From an uncultured Allosphingosinicella sp. (GTDB lineage: Bacteria > Pseudomonadota > Alphaproteobacteria > Sphingomonadales > Sphingomonadaceae): 64,000 bases of DNA. Location of the stretch: contig CAKTCN010000014.1 in the NCBI GenBank assembly GCA_934539295.1, positions 1 to 64,000 of the forward strand, given 5' to 3'. Position 1 is the stretch's first letter, and every line of letters begins with the position of its first letter. Below the pieces are notes generated by a model, which saw nothing but the letters and a program-made list of their open reading frames with translations, was not told where the DNA came from and made no database searches. A program made the translations under genes and the position numbers. Below are positions 1 through 7,640 of this stretch, in pieces.

Positions 1-360
1 GTCCTCGATGGGGCGCATGACGCCGTCCCGGCAACATTCAATTTTTCTCCAGCCCAGCTTTTCGGTGCAGTATTCGGCGGCCTCCCGGCTGCGGCGCAGA
101 TAGCCCAGGTTTCCCTCGTGAATGTCCTTCCGGCTCTCGTCCCCCTGATAGCGCCCGGTCATCAGGCTCTGGCTGACGGCGGGATCCACGCTGAGATAAA
201 TCACCGCATCCGGCGCGGGAATGCCCATCAGCCGGTATTCAAAGTCAAACAGCCACCTCAGATAGCTGTCCCACTGCCCCCGGGGCAGCTTGCTGCACTG
301 GTGGACGGCGTTGGAGGTGGTGTAGCGGTCGGCAACCACGATGCCGCCGCCTTCGTAGAA
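1..360 (-). CDS. tmk: Thymidylate kinase fragment, Clostridia-like, joined in error
   Basis: The minus strand reads as the middle and C-terminal part of a dTMP kinase (dTMP + ATP to dTDP + ADP). It contains the DRYTTSNAVHQ nucleotide-binding motif, then DAVIYLSVDP and a lid region with GRYQGDESRKDIHEGN, and it runs off the window start. This style of Tmk is typical of Firmicutes/Clostridia, not of sphingomonads, and the codons (AAA, ATT, TGT) differ from the rest of the window. It has no start of its own: the reading frame continues upstream into the cold-shock gene through a shared 18-bp stretch at 343-360. The family call is secure. Interpreting it as an assembly chimera is inference. Confidence 0.8.
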
Positions 361-438
361 GCTGTCGTCACCGAAACTGTCGCGCTTGTCCTTGCCGCGC
401 CCGCCACGATCACCGCGACGCCCTCTATCGAAACTCAT
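343..438 (-). CDS. Cold-shock protein, N-terminal fragment
   Basis: An ATG at 438-436 begins a short Arg/Gly/Asp-rich peptide (MSFDRGRRGDRGG then GKDKRDSFGDDSFYEGGG). It resembles the low-complexity leader of the double cold-shock-domain proteins common in sphingomonads. The OB-fold cold-shock domains themselves are not present because the sequence switches to the thymidylate kinase fragment at 343-360. The role, RNA chaperoning during cold or stationary-phase stress, is taken from the family only. Call is tentative because only about 32 residues remain. Confidence 0.5.
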
Positions 439-680
439 GCCTTCAAGATCTTTCCCGCGCCCGTAACCCTGTTAGAACCCTCGCGCTGGGCTGAACGCGC
501 GAACCGGTCTTGGCGCGATATGAGGCGCACCGTCGAATCATTTAGCCTATTTTCGGAAGCTTCGCGAGGCACTTTAGACGTTGCCGAGTGAAACCTATTC
601 ACACGCCCTTTTCTCTCTTCAGGAACTCGGGCAATGAACGGCCGTTCCGCATCCGGATCAAGTTCGACACGGGGAGCATA

Positions 681-1493
681 ATGGACGGCCTTCTTACCCT
701 TCTTTCCGACCCAGCGGTATGGGCCGCGCTCGCCACCTTGATCGTGATGGAGGTGGTGCTCGGCATCGACAACCTGATCTTCATCTCGATCCTGTCCAAC
801 AAGCTGCCCGAACATCAGCGGCAAAAGGCGCGCAGGGTCGGCATCGGCCTGGCGCTGGTCATGCGCCTCCTGCTCCTCACCATGATCGCATGGCTGGTGG
901 GCCTTACCGAGCCTGTGTTCGACCTGGGCATCCAAGGGGCGGTCGGCGAACATGGCGAACGCTCGTTCGAAACCGCCTTCTCCTGGCGCGACATCATCCT
1001 GCTGGCCGGCGGCATCTTCCTGGTGTGGAAAGCGACCAAGGAGATCCACCACAGCGTGGACGCGACGCCCAGCGACGACCTGCTGGACAAGAAGCAGGCG
1101 GTGGCGATGAACTTCGGCGCGGCGATCTTCCAGATCATCCTGCTCGACCTGGTCTTCTCCATCGATTCGATCCTGACCGCGATCGGCATGATCCCGCCCG
1201 AACAGGTGGCAATCATGTACATCGCCGTAATCACCGCGGTGATCGTGATGCTGGTCGCGGCCGACCCGCTCGCCAACTTCATCAACAAGAACCCGACGGT
1301 GGTGATGCTGGCGCTGGGCTTCCTGCTGATGATCGGCATGGTGCTGATCGCCGAAGGCTTCGGCGCGCATGTGCCCAAGGGCTATATCTACACGGCCATG
1401 GCATTCTCGGCCGGTGTGGAGGCGCTAAACATCTTCGCCCGGCGCAGGAAGGCAAGGCTGGATGCGGGCGGGGGTGCGTCTACGCACCACTGA
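681..1493 (+). CDS. TerC family integral membrane protein
   Basis: A 270-residue membrane protein of the TerC/Alx family (export or homeostasis of metal ions such as Mn2+; some members give tellurite resistance). Acidic residues sit inside membrane helices as expected: [11 protein letters not shown] near the N-terminus and [14 protein letters not shown] in the middle, the two repeated halves of the fold. Seven or so hydrophobic helices are evident, with a basic tail ending in RRRKARLD. The ATG at 681 is chosen over an upstream in-frame ATG at 588 because a GGGGAG ribosome site lies at 671-676 and the first helix starts right after it. Exact ion specificity cannot be read from the sequence. 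Confidence 0.9.
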   Translation: MDGLLTLLSDPAVWAALATLIVMEVVLGIDNLIFISILSNKLPEHQRQKARRVGIGLALVMRLLLLTMIAWLVGLTEPVFDLGIQGAVGEHGERSFETAFSWRDIILLAGGIFLVWKATKEIHHSVDATPSDDLLDKKQAVAMNFGAAIFQIILLDLVFSIDSILTAIGMIPPEQVAIMYIAVITAVIVMLVAADPLANFINKNPTVVMLALGFLLMIGMVLIAEGFGAHVPKGYIYTAMAFSAGVEALNIFARRRKARLDAGGGASTHH

Positions 1494-1501
1494 CCCACTC
1501 G

Positions 1502-1583
1502 GTCATTGCGAGCGTAGCGAAGCAATCCAGCGCTGACTTGATGCCGCCTGGATTGCTTCGTCGCCTACGCTCCTCGCAATGAC
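1502..1583. repeat. Dispersed inverted repeat, family A, copy 1
   Basis: Two imperfectly complementary arms (1502-1530 and 1548-1583) begin GTCATTGCGAG and end CTCGCAATGAC, separated by about 17 bases. The left arm lacks a few bases present in the right. It sits between the terC-like gene and the RNase D gene and would form a long hairpin in RNA. A related copy lies at 30401-30474. The unit resembles REP-like or palindromic elements scattered in intergenic DNA of sphingomonads. Confidence 0.8.
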
Positions 1584-1649
1584 GGGGCGAGGGGGCGTCC
1601 CGCGCCATAAGTCATTGAGCCGCCGCGTTGTTGCGCCTATGCGGCGGCC

Positions 1650-2267
1650 ATGGCTGTTCATTTCCACGAAGAAGATCTTCCCGAAGGCGTGCTCGCCCCG
1701 GGCGCCGTCGCCGTCGACACGGAAACCATGGGGCTCCAGCTCGGCCGCGACCGGCTTTGCGTGGTGCAGATCAGCGACGGACGCGGCGATGAGCATCTCG
1801 TCCGTTTCCGCAAGGGCAGCGACTATGCCTGCCCGAACCTGCGCGCCGTGCTGGCCGATCCGGAGCGGCTGAAGCTTTACCATTTCGCGCGTTTCGACCT
1901 TGCCTCCATCTACGCCTATATCGGCGTGATGGCCGCACCGGTTTACTGCACCAAGACCGCGTCGCGCCTGATCCGCACCTATACGGACCGCCATGGCCTC
2001 AAAGAGCTGGTGCGCGAATTGCTGGGCCAGGAAATCTCCAAGCAGCAGCAGACGTCCGACTGGGGCGCGCCGGAGCTTTCGGATGCGCAGAAGGATTATG
2101 CCGCGTCCGACGTGCGCTACCTGCACCAGCTGAAGGGAATCCTCGACGTGCGGCTGGCGCGCGAAGGGCGCACGCACCTGGCGCAGGCATGTTTCGACTT
2201 CCTGCCGCATCGTTCGCTGCTCGATCTTTCGGGCTGGAACGACATCGACATCTTCGCGCATGTCTGA
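1650..2267 (+). CDS. rnd: Ribonuclease D, short form
   Basis: A 205-residue DEDDy 3'-5' exoribonuclease. The catalytic residues are visible: D23 and E25 in VDTETMGL, D83 in HFARFDLA, and Y150 with D154 in YAASDVRYL. It trims 3' ends of tRNA and other stable RNAs in the cytoplasm. The protein ends after the exonuclease domain, so it lacks the HRDC domains of E. coli RNase D; this short form is common in alphaproteobacteria. It lies four bases upstream of lptC and is part of the rnd-lptCAB-rpoN cluster often seen in sphingomonads. No strong ribosome site precedes the ATG. Confidence 0.92.
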   Translation: MAVHFHEEDLPEGVLAPGAVAVDTETMGLQLGRDRLCVVQISDGRGDEHLVRFRKGSDYACPNLRAVLADPERLKLYHFARFDLASIYAYIGVMAAPVYCTKTASRLIRTYTDRHGLKELVRELLGQEISKQQQTSDWGAPELSDAQKDYAASDVRYLHQLKGILDVRLAREGRTHLAQACFDFLPHRSLLDLSGWNDIDIFAHV

Positions 2268-2270
2268 CCC

Positions 2271-2897
2271 GTGGCAGATTTCGGCGCACCAGATACGTTA
2301 GCAGCCGGCCCCCGGCGCAGCCGCGACCTGGTCGTGCGTGCGCTGAAGGTGGTGCTGCCGCTGCTGATCGGGCTGCTCGCCGCCTATCTGGTGCTGGCAC
2401 CGCTGGAGCGGAACAAGGAAATCAGCTTCATCCTCGACAAGAACAAGGTCGAGACCGCAAAGGAGCGCATGCGCGTCCAGTCGGCGCGCTACCAGGGGCA
2501 GGACAATGAAGGCCGCCCCTTCCTGGTCGCCGCCAGCCAGGCGGTGCAGGCGCGATCCAGCGACCCGGTGGTGCAGATCCAGGGCATGGCGGCACGCATC
2601 CAGCTGGCCGAGGGACCGGCCTCGCTCACCGCGCAGCGCGGCCGTTACGACATGGACAAGGAACAGGTGAACGTGATCGGCCCCGTGCTGTTCAGCGCCT
2701 ATGACGGTTACCGCCTGCAGACGCGTGACGTCGTGGTGGACATGAACACGCGCGAGATGACCGGGTCGGGCCGCGTCGAAGGGCGGATGCCGCTCGGCAC
2801 CTTCTCCGCCGACCGCATGACCGCAAGCCTGCCCGACCGCCGCATCGTCCTGACCGGACGGACGCGCTTGCATATCGACCAGGGGGCCCTCAGATGA
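2271..2897 (+). CDS. lptC: LPS export ABC transporter periplasmic protein LptC
   Basis: A 208-residue protein with one N-terminal membrane helix (about residues 24-43, VLPLLIGLLAAYLVLAPLE) and a beta-jellyroll periplasmic domain of the LptC/DUF1239 type. It links the LptB2FG transporter in the inner membrane to the LptA bridge that carries lipopolysaccharide to the outer membrane. The start is a GTG at 2271, three bases after the RNase D stop, since no ATG precedes the membrane helix. The last codons overlap lptA by ATGA, which implies coupled translation. Assignment rests on topology plus the lptC-lptA-lptB order. Confidence 0.88.
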   Translation: MADFGAPDTLAAGPRRSRDLVVRALKVVLPLLIGLLAAYLVLAPLERNKEISFILDKNKVETAKERMRVQSARYQGQDNEGRPFLVAASQAVQARSSDPVVQIQGMAARIQLAEGPASLTAQRGRYDMDKEQVNVIGPVLFSAYDGYRLQTRDVVVDMNTREMTGSGRVEGRMPLGTFSADRMTASLPDRRIVLTGRTRLHIDQGALR

Positions 2898-3445
2898 CCG
2901 GCATGAAGCTTTCCTTCCTTTCGGCCGGCATCGCCGCGGCCGCGCTCGGCCTCGTCGCGCTCTCGCCTGCACAGGGGCAGGAAGCGTCCTCGGCGCTGCA
3001 GGGGCACAATACCAATGCGCCCGTCGACTTTGCGGCTGACCGGCTGGAGGTGCAGGACCGCGCCGACCGCGCGATCTTTTCCGGCAACGTCGTGGTGCGC
3101 CAGGCCGACCTGACGCTGAACGCCGCGCGCGTGCAGGTGGCCTATTCCAATTCCGGCGGGATCGAGGTCGAGCGCTTCGATGCGAGCGGCGGAGTGACCG
3201 TCCGCAGCCCTTCCGAGACGGCACAGGGGCAGTTCGCGGTTTATGACACGCGCGAGCGGCTGATCACCGTCATCGGCGGCGTCACGCTGACCCGCGGCGA
3301 TTCGCGGCTGAACGGCGGGCGGCTGGTGATCGACCTCGACACGGGACGCGCGGTGATGGACGGCAGCGCGGGCGGCCCCCCGGGCACGAGCGCGGGCGGC
3401 GGGCGTGTCACCGGCACCTTCACTGTTCCGCAGCGGACCCGCTGA
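2894..3445 (+). CDS. lptA: LPS transport periplasmic protein LptA
   Basis: A 183-residue secreted protein. A signal peptide of about 28 residues (hydrophobic core IAAAALGLVALSPA, ending near GQ-EA) is followed by an OstA-like beta-jellyroll with typical phrases VDFAADRLEVQD, AIFSGNVVVRQADLTLNA and GGVTLTRGDSRLNGGRL. LptA oligomers carry LPS across the periplasm. It overlaps lptC by four bases and is followed after 50 bases by lptB. The C-terminus is a Gly-rich flexible tail (GGPPGTSAGGG). High confidence from the family pattern and operon context. Confidence 0.93.
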   Translation: MTGMKLSFLSAGIAAAALGLVALSPAQGQEASSALQGHNTNAPVDFAADRLEVQDRADRAIFSGNVVVRQADLTLNAARVQVAYSNSGGIEVERFDASGGVTVRSPSETAQGQFAVYDTRERLITVIGGVTLTRGDSRLNGGRLVIDLDTGRAVMDGSAGGPPGTSAGGGRVTGTFTVPQRTR

Positions 3446-3495
3446 AGCGCGAAGACGGGTTAGAAGACCGGCGTCCTTATGCTAGCGACATCATC

Positions 3496-4272
3496 ATGAA
3501 CGACGTGACGCGTATCGAACCGGCAGGCGCCTCCGCCCTTGGCGACATCACGCGCGGCCTGTCGGTCGTGTCGATCGCCAAGTCCTACGACAAGAAGGTG
3601 GTGCTGACCGACGTGTCGCTGGGCGTGGACCGCGGCGAGGTGCTGGGCCTGCTGGGGCCGAACGGCGCGGGCAAGACCACCTGTTTCTATTCGATCATGG
3701 GGCTGGTGCGCCCGGATTCGGGCCGCATCCTGCTCGACAATGCCGACATCACCGGCCTGCCCATGTACCGCCGTGCGGCATTGGGCCTGGGCTACCTGCC
3801 GCAGGAAACCTCCATCTTTCGCGGGCTGACGGTCGAGCAGAATATCATGGCGGTGCTCGAGGTCGCCGAGAAGGACAAGCGCGTCCGCCGCGACAGGCTG
3901 GAGCAGCTGCTGGAGGAATTCAGCATCACGCGGCTGCGCAGCGTGCCGGCCATGGCGCTGTCCGGTGGCGAGCGGCGCCGCTGCGAGATCGCGCGCGCGC
4001 TCGCGGCCAATCCGTCGATCATGCTGCTGGACGAGCCGTTCGCCGGCATCGATCCCATCTCCATCTCCGACATCCGCGACCTGGTGGGTGAATTGAAGAA
4101 GCGCGACATCGGCGTGCTCATCACCGACCACAATGTCCGCGAGACGCTCGACATCGTCGATCGCGCCTGCATCATCTACGACGGCAAGGTGCTGTTCGCC
4201 GGCACGCCCGAGGCGCTGGTCGCGGACGAGAATGTGCGGCGGCTCTATCTCGGCGAAAGCTTCGAGCTGTAG
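3496..4272 (+). CDS. lptB: LPS export ABC transporter ATP-binding protein LptB
   Basis: A 258-residue ABC ATPase that powers LPS extraction from the inner membrane with LptF and LptG (not in this window). All motifs are intact: Walker A GPNGAGKTT at 54-62, the Q-loop in GYLPQETSIF, signature LSGGERRRCEIARALA, Walker B IMLLDEPFAGIDP, and the H-loop ITDHNVRET. About 20 N-terminal residues precede the ABC core. It ends three bases before rpoN, the usual proteobacterial lptB-rpoN arrangement. Confidence 0.96.
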   Translation: MNDVTRIEPAGASALGDITRGLSVVSIAKSYDKKVVLTDVSLGVDRGEVLGLLGPNGAGKTTCFYSIMGLVRPDSGRILLDNADITGLPMYRRAALGLGYLPQETSIFRGLTVEQNIMAVLEVAEKDKRVRRDRLEQLLEEFSITRLRSVPAMALSGGERRRCEIARALAANPSIMLLDEPFAGIDPISISDIRDLVGELKKRDIGVLITDHNVRETLDIVDRACIIYDGKVLFAGTPEALVADENVRRLYLGESFEL

Positions 4273-4275
4273 ATC

Positions 4276-5739
4276 ATGTCCCTCGGGCCGCGCCTCGATC
4301 TCAGGCAGAGCCAGTCACTGGTCATGACGCCGCAGCTCCAGCAGGCGATCAAGCTGCTGGCGTTGTCGAACCTGGAGATCGAAGGCTTCATCGCCGAGGA
4401 GCTGGAGCGCAATCCTCTGCTGGAAAGCGCCGGCGGCGAGGCGCCGGACGCGAGCGACACACAGGACGAGGTGCCCGCAACGGACGGCGAGATGGCGGAG
4501 GCCGATGCGAACGGCGACGGCGCGCTGGACGTGGACACGAACAGCGAGGATTTCCACCAGGACAGCCCATCCGACCGGATGAGCGACAGTGGGGGTTCGG
4601 GCAGCACTGGCAGCGGCGAGGACATCGATTTCGACGGCTTCGCCGCAGCCGAGGCGTCGCTGCAGGAGCATCTGCTGAGGCAGGCGGGCGCCAAGCTTTC
4701 GGGCACGGACCTTTTCATCGCCCAGGGCATAATCGAGCAGTTGGAAGAGACCGGCTATTTCTGCGTTCCGCTGCTCGGCCTTGCCAACACGCTCGGCGTG
4801 CCGCTTGCCGAGGCGGAGCGCGTGCTGGGCGTGGTGCAAGGCTTCGACCCGCCGGGGATCGCGGCACGCAACTTGTCCGAATGCCTCGCCATCCAGGCGC
4901 GCCAGGCGGATCGCTACGATCCGGCGATGCGGCGGCTGATCGACAATCTCGATTATCTTGCAAAGGGCAACCGCGCCGCGCTGCGCCGCATCTGCGGAGT
5001 GGACGAGGACGACCTGTCCGACATGATCGCCGAGCTTCGCGCCTACGATCCAAAACCCGGGTGCAGGTTCATGACCGGCGAACGGGCGGAGGCGGCAACG
5101 CCGGACGTGTTCGTCACCAAGCGTGCGAGCGGATGGGCGATCGAACTCAACAGCCAGACTCTGCCGCGCCTGATCGTCAACCGCACTTACTACCAGCAAT
5201 TGTCGTCCGGGCCGCAGGACAAGAACAGCAAGGCCTGGCTCACCGAATGCCTGACCAGCGCCAACTGGCTGCTGAAGGCGCTCGACCAGCGCGCGCGCAC
5301 CATCGTCAAGGTGGCGAGCGAGATCGTGAAGCAGCAGGAGGGATTCTTCCGGCACGGCGTGTCGCACCTGAGGCCGCTGACGCTACGCACGGTTGCCGAG
5401 GCGGTGGGCCTGCATGAATCAACGATCAGCCGCGTCACGTCCAACAAATATCTGTCCTGCGAGCGCGGGCAGTTCGAGCTCAAATATTTCTTCACCAGCG
5501 CGATCCAGAGCGCGGACGGGGGTGATGCCGTGTCCGCCGAAGCGGTCAAGGAAGCGATCAGGGCGCTGATCGCGGCAGAGGGCGACGACATCCTGTCGGA
5601 CGACACACTGGTCGATCGCTTGCGCGAAAAGGGCTTCGACATCGCCCGGCGCACCGTCGCCAAGTATCGCGAGGCGCTGGGGATCGGATCGTCCGTGCAG
5701 CGTCGGCGGCAAAGGGCGCTCAACACGCGCGCAGCCTGA
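4276..5739 (+). CDS. rpoN: RNA polymerase sigma-54 factor
   Basis: A 487-residue sigma-54. Region I (RLDLRQSQSLVMTPQLQQAIKLL, shown here only in part by its start RLDLRQSQSLVMTPQ) binds activators, an acidic linker (residues about 55-115) follows, then the core-binding and DNA-binding domains, with the RpoN box ARRTVAKYREALGI near the C-terminus. It directs polymerase to -24/-12 promoters and needs an AAA+ activator. PrsR, encoded at 39.4-40.7 kb, has the GAFTGA loop that contacts this factor. The usual downstream neighbours hpf/raiA and ptsN are absent; a 45-aa protein and a P450 follow instead. Confidence 0.96.
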   Translation: MSLGPRLDLRQSQSLVMTPQLQQAIKLLALSNLEIEGFIAEELERNPLLESAGGEAPDASDTQDEVPATDGEMAEADANGDGALDVDTNSEDFHQDSPSDRMSDSGGSGSTGSGEDIDFDGFAAAEASLQEHLLRQAGAKLSGTDLFIAQGIIEQLEETGYFCVPLLGLANTLGVPLAEAERVLGVVQGFDPPGIAARNLSECLAIQARQADRYDPAMRRLIDNLDYLAKGNRAALRRICGVDEDDLSDMIAELRAYDPKPGCRFMTGERAEAATPDVFVTKRASGWAIELNSQTLPRLIVNRTYYQQLSSGPQDKNSKAWLTECLTSANWLLKALDQRARTIVKVASEIVKQQEGFFRHGVSHLRPLTLRTVAEAVGLHESTISRVTSNKYLSCERGQFELKYFFTSAIQSADGGDAVSAEAVKEAIRALIAAEGDDILSDDTLVDRLREKGFDIARRTVAKYREALGIGSSVQRRRQRALNTRAA

Positions 5740-5784
5740 AACAAGCCCCGTGCCAGTCCGTTAGGTTCCTGAAGGAGACGGACG

Positions 5785-5922
5785 ATGAGCACCGACAAGA
5801 AGAAGGGCGATTTCGACCAGTGGCAGAATGAGGATAAGGGTGGCGACAAGAAGCAGCACGACAATCGCAACGAGGATAGCCGCACCGGCAACCAGAATAG
5901 CGGCCACGGCGGCCACAAGTAA
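5785..5922 (+). CDS. Small hydrophilic protein, 45 aa, unknown
   Basis: An ATG at 5785 is preceded by GAAGGAGA (5771-5778), a strong ribosome site, and opens a 45-codon frame ending TAA at 5922. The peptide is highly charged and polar, with runs of Lys, Asp, Asn, Gly and His (STDKKKGDFDQWQNEDKGG, then NRNEDSRTGNQNSGHGGHK), has one Phe and one Trp, and no Cys or hydrophobic segment. It is probably disordered and may be a stress- or desiccation-related peptide, but no family is recognised. The strong ribosome site and the short gap to the P450 gene (8 bases) suggest it is real and possibly co-transcribed. Confidence 0.6.
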   Translation: MSTDKKKGDFDQWQNEDKGGDKKQHDNRNEDSRTGNQNSGHGGHK

Positions 5923-5930
5923 CATCTGCG

Positions 5931-7202
5931 ATGGCGCTGCCCCGCGACCCTGCGCTCGATGCCACGCTCGCCTTCCTGCGCGAAGGATTCCTGTTCGTCG
6001 GCAATCGGTGCCGTGCACTGGGCAGCGATGCCTTCGTCACGCGCATGATGATGACGCGGGTGGTGTGCATGCGGGGCGAGGAGGCAGCGCGCTTCTTCTA
6101 CGGCGGCGGCCGCTTCACGCGGAAGGGCGCGCTGCCGCAGATAACCCTGCGCCTGTTGCAGGACAAGGGCAGCGTCGACTGGCTCGACGGCGCGGCCCAC
6201 CGGCAGCGCAAGGCCATGTTCCTGAACCTGCTCGCGGCCGACGCGCCGGAACGTATCGCCGACCTGTTAGAGGATGAGTGGCGCCGCGCCCTTCCCACCT
6301 GGCAGGCACGCGGCGAAATCCGGCTGGACGAGGCAGCGGCGCAATTGCTGTGCCGCGCCGCCTGCACCTGGGCCGGGGTGCCGCTCGGCGAAGACGAAGT
6401 GGCGCAGCGCGCGTCCGAGCTTCGCGAGATGTTCGACAGCGCAGGGTCACCTGGGCCTAAGGGCGTGCGAGCGCTTCTGCTGCGCCAGCGTTCCGAGCGC
6501 TGGGCGCGCGGCCTGATCGACCGTGCGCGTGCCGGGAAAGTCGGGGCGGATACGCCGCTCGCCGTGATCGCGGCCCATCGCGACGAGAAAGGCCGCCTGC
6601 TCAGCCGAAAGATCGCCGGCGTGGAGCTGCTAAACCTGCTGCGGCCCACGGTGGCGGTGGCGCGGTTCATCACCTTTTCCGCCCATGCGCTGCACAAACT
6701 GCCGCAATGGCGCGGGCGGCTGGCGAGCGGCGACCGGGCGACGGCCGAGATGTTCGTGCAGGAAGTGCGCCGTCTCTACCCCTTCTTCCCCGTGATTGCC
6801 GGGCGCGCGCTGCAAAGGCTGGAGTGGAAGGGCCATCGTTTCGCGCCGGGCGACTGGGTGATGCTGGACCTGTACGGCACCAACCATGATCCGCGCCTCT
6901 GGGTGGAGCCCGAAAGCTTCTGGCCCGAACGGTTCATGCGCTGGGGCGGCGCCGGCTTCGCGCTGGTCCCGCAAGGGGCAGGCGACCCACGCAACGACCA
7001 TCGCTGCCCGGGCGAGGCGGCAACGGTTGCGCTGATGATGCGGGCCGTGCGCCTGCTCACCGGAGCCATGACCTATGACGTGCCCGAACAGGACCTCAGC
7101 ATCGACCTCGGCCGCATGCCGGCCGTGCCGAAGAGCCGGTTCGTGATGTCCAACATCGTGCCTGCAACAAGCACCGCCGCGGCTGACGCCACGGCGGCTT
7201 AA
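5931..7202 (+). CDS. Cytochrome P450, CYP152-type fatty-acid peroxygenase
   Basis: A 423-residue soluble P450. The heme ligand is C359 in NDHRCPGE. The I-helix carries R238-P239 (LLRPTVAVARF) in place of the usual acid-alcohol pair; this Arg-Pro pair is the mark of the CYP152 family (SP-alpha, BS-beta, OleT), which uses H2O2 to hydroxylate or decarboxylate fatty acids, the Arg binding the carboxylate. Other family phrases are VRRLYPFFPVIAGRA, GTNHDPRLWVEPE and LVPQGAGDPRNDH. The position matching the Gln85/His85 residue that influences hydroxylase versus decarboxylase outcome appears to be Asp83 or Trp84 here, by hand alignment only. No redox partner gene is adjacent, consistent with peroxide use. 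Confidence 0.88.
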   Translation: MALPRDPALDATLAFLREGFLFVGNRCRALGSDAFVTRMMMTRVVCMRGEEAARFFYGGGRFTRKGALPQITLRLLQDKGSVDWLDGAAHRQRKAMFLNLLAADAPERIADLLEDEWRRALPTWQARGEIRLDEAAAQLLCRAACTWAGVPLGEDEVAQRASELREMFDSAGSPGPKGVRALLLRQRSERWARGLIDRARAGKVGADTPLAVIAAHRDEKGRLLSRKIAGVELLNLLRPTVAVARFITFSAHALHKLPQWRGRLASGDRATAEMFVQEVRRLYPFFPVIAGRALQRLEWKGHRFAPGDWVMLDLYGTNHDPRLWVEPESFWPERFMRWGGAGFALVPQGAGDPRNDHRCPGEAATVALMMRAVRLLTGAMTYDVPEQDLSIDLGRMPAVPKSRFVMSNIVPATSTAAADATAA

Positions 7203-7241
7203 GTGCGGCGCGAGCGGGCGAGCTCGAAGCAATATAACGAC

Positions 7242-7257
7242 ATAAAGATATCTTTAT
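7242..7257. promoter_or_regulatory. 16-bp perfect palindrome, candidate methionine-regulator operator
   Basis: ATAAAGATATCTTTAT is a perfect palindrome in an AT-rich island 400 bases upstream of mesX and about 45 bases before the riboswitch. A TTGACA hexamer at 7265-7270 follows, so the palindrome abuts or overlaps a promoter. ArsR-family SAM/SAH-responsive repressors (SahR/SamR types) control methionine genes in proteobacteria, and a site of this form in front of a methionine synthase operon would fit, but the specific regulator is inference. Confidence 0.6.
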
Positions 7258-7299
7258 ATCATTATTGACAGTCGTTCCATGATGGTGTTGAAACAGCCC

Positions 7300-7497
7300 G
7301 TCGAGGTTCCCCGCCTCAGGCATGATGCGGGGCTAAGACGGGAAGCCGGTGGTGTCCTTTTCGGGCAGATTCCGGCGCTGCCCCCGCAACTGTAAGCGGC
7401 GAGTAGCGGTTCCATTTTGCGCCACTGAGCTTCCGCAAGAGGCTTGGGAAGGCCGGAACCCCTATGATGACCCGCGAGCCAGGAGACCTGCCTTCGG
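7300..7497 (+). ncRNA. Cobalamin (B12) riboswitch
   Basis: All hallmark blocks are present in order: GAGGTTCCCCGC at the 5' side, GACGGGAAGCCGGTG around 7338-7352, then the B12 box CTGCCCCCGCAACTGTAAG around 7378-7396, and the closing GAGCCAGGAGACCTGCC at 7476-7492. It binds adenosylcobalamin and normally shuts off the downstream gene when B12 is plentiful. It lies in the leader of mesX-mesD, so it places a B12-independent methionine synthase under B12 repression, as is known for metE. The expression platform between 7498 and 7640 is not obvious; occlusion of the weak mesX ribosome site (TAGGAT near 7627-7632) or early termination are both possible. Boundaries are approximate. Confidence 0.93.
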
Positions 7498-7640
7498 CGC
7501 CAAAACGTTCCTCGGACGGGGGTTCCTCCGGTGGATCGCGCTTGATGCAATGCTTGCGGCTCAACGCCGGCCGGGTTGCCTGATCCTTGCGCGTTCTCCC
7601 TTCGCCCCCTGTTCGGCAAATGCAGGTAGGATAGCCGATC

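Noticed and set aside
435..1370. A minus-strand open frame opposite the TerC-like gene
   Set aside because: His/Asp/Arg-rich translation without a family; the plus-strand membrane protein explains the region.
7265..7293. TTGACA with a possible -10 at 7288-7293 as a full promoter
   Set aside because: The -35 hexamer is good, but the -10 (TTGAAA) is weak, so I mention it only with the palindrome.
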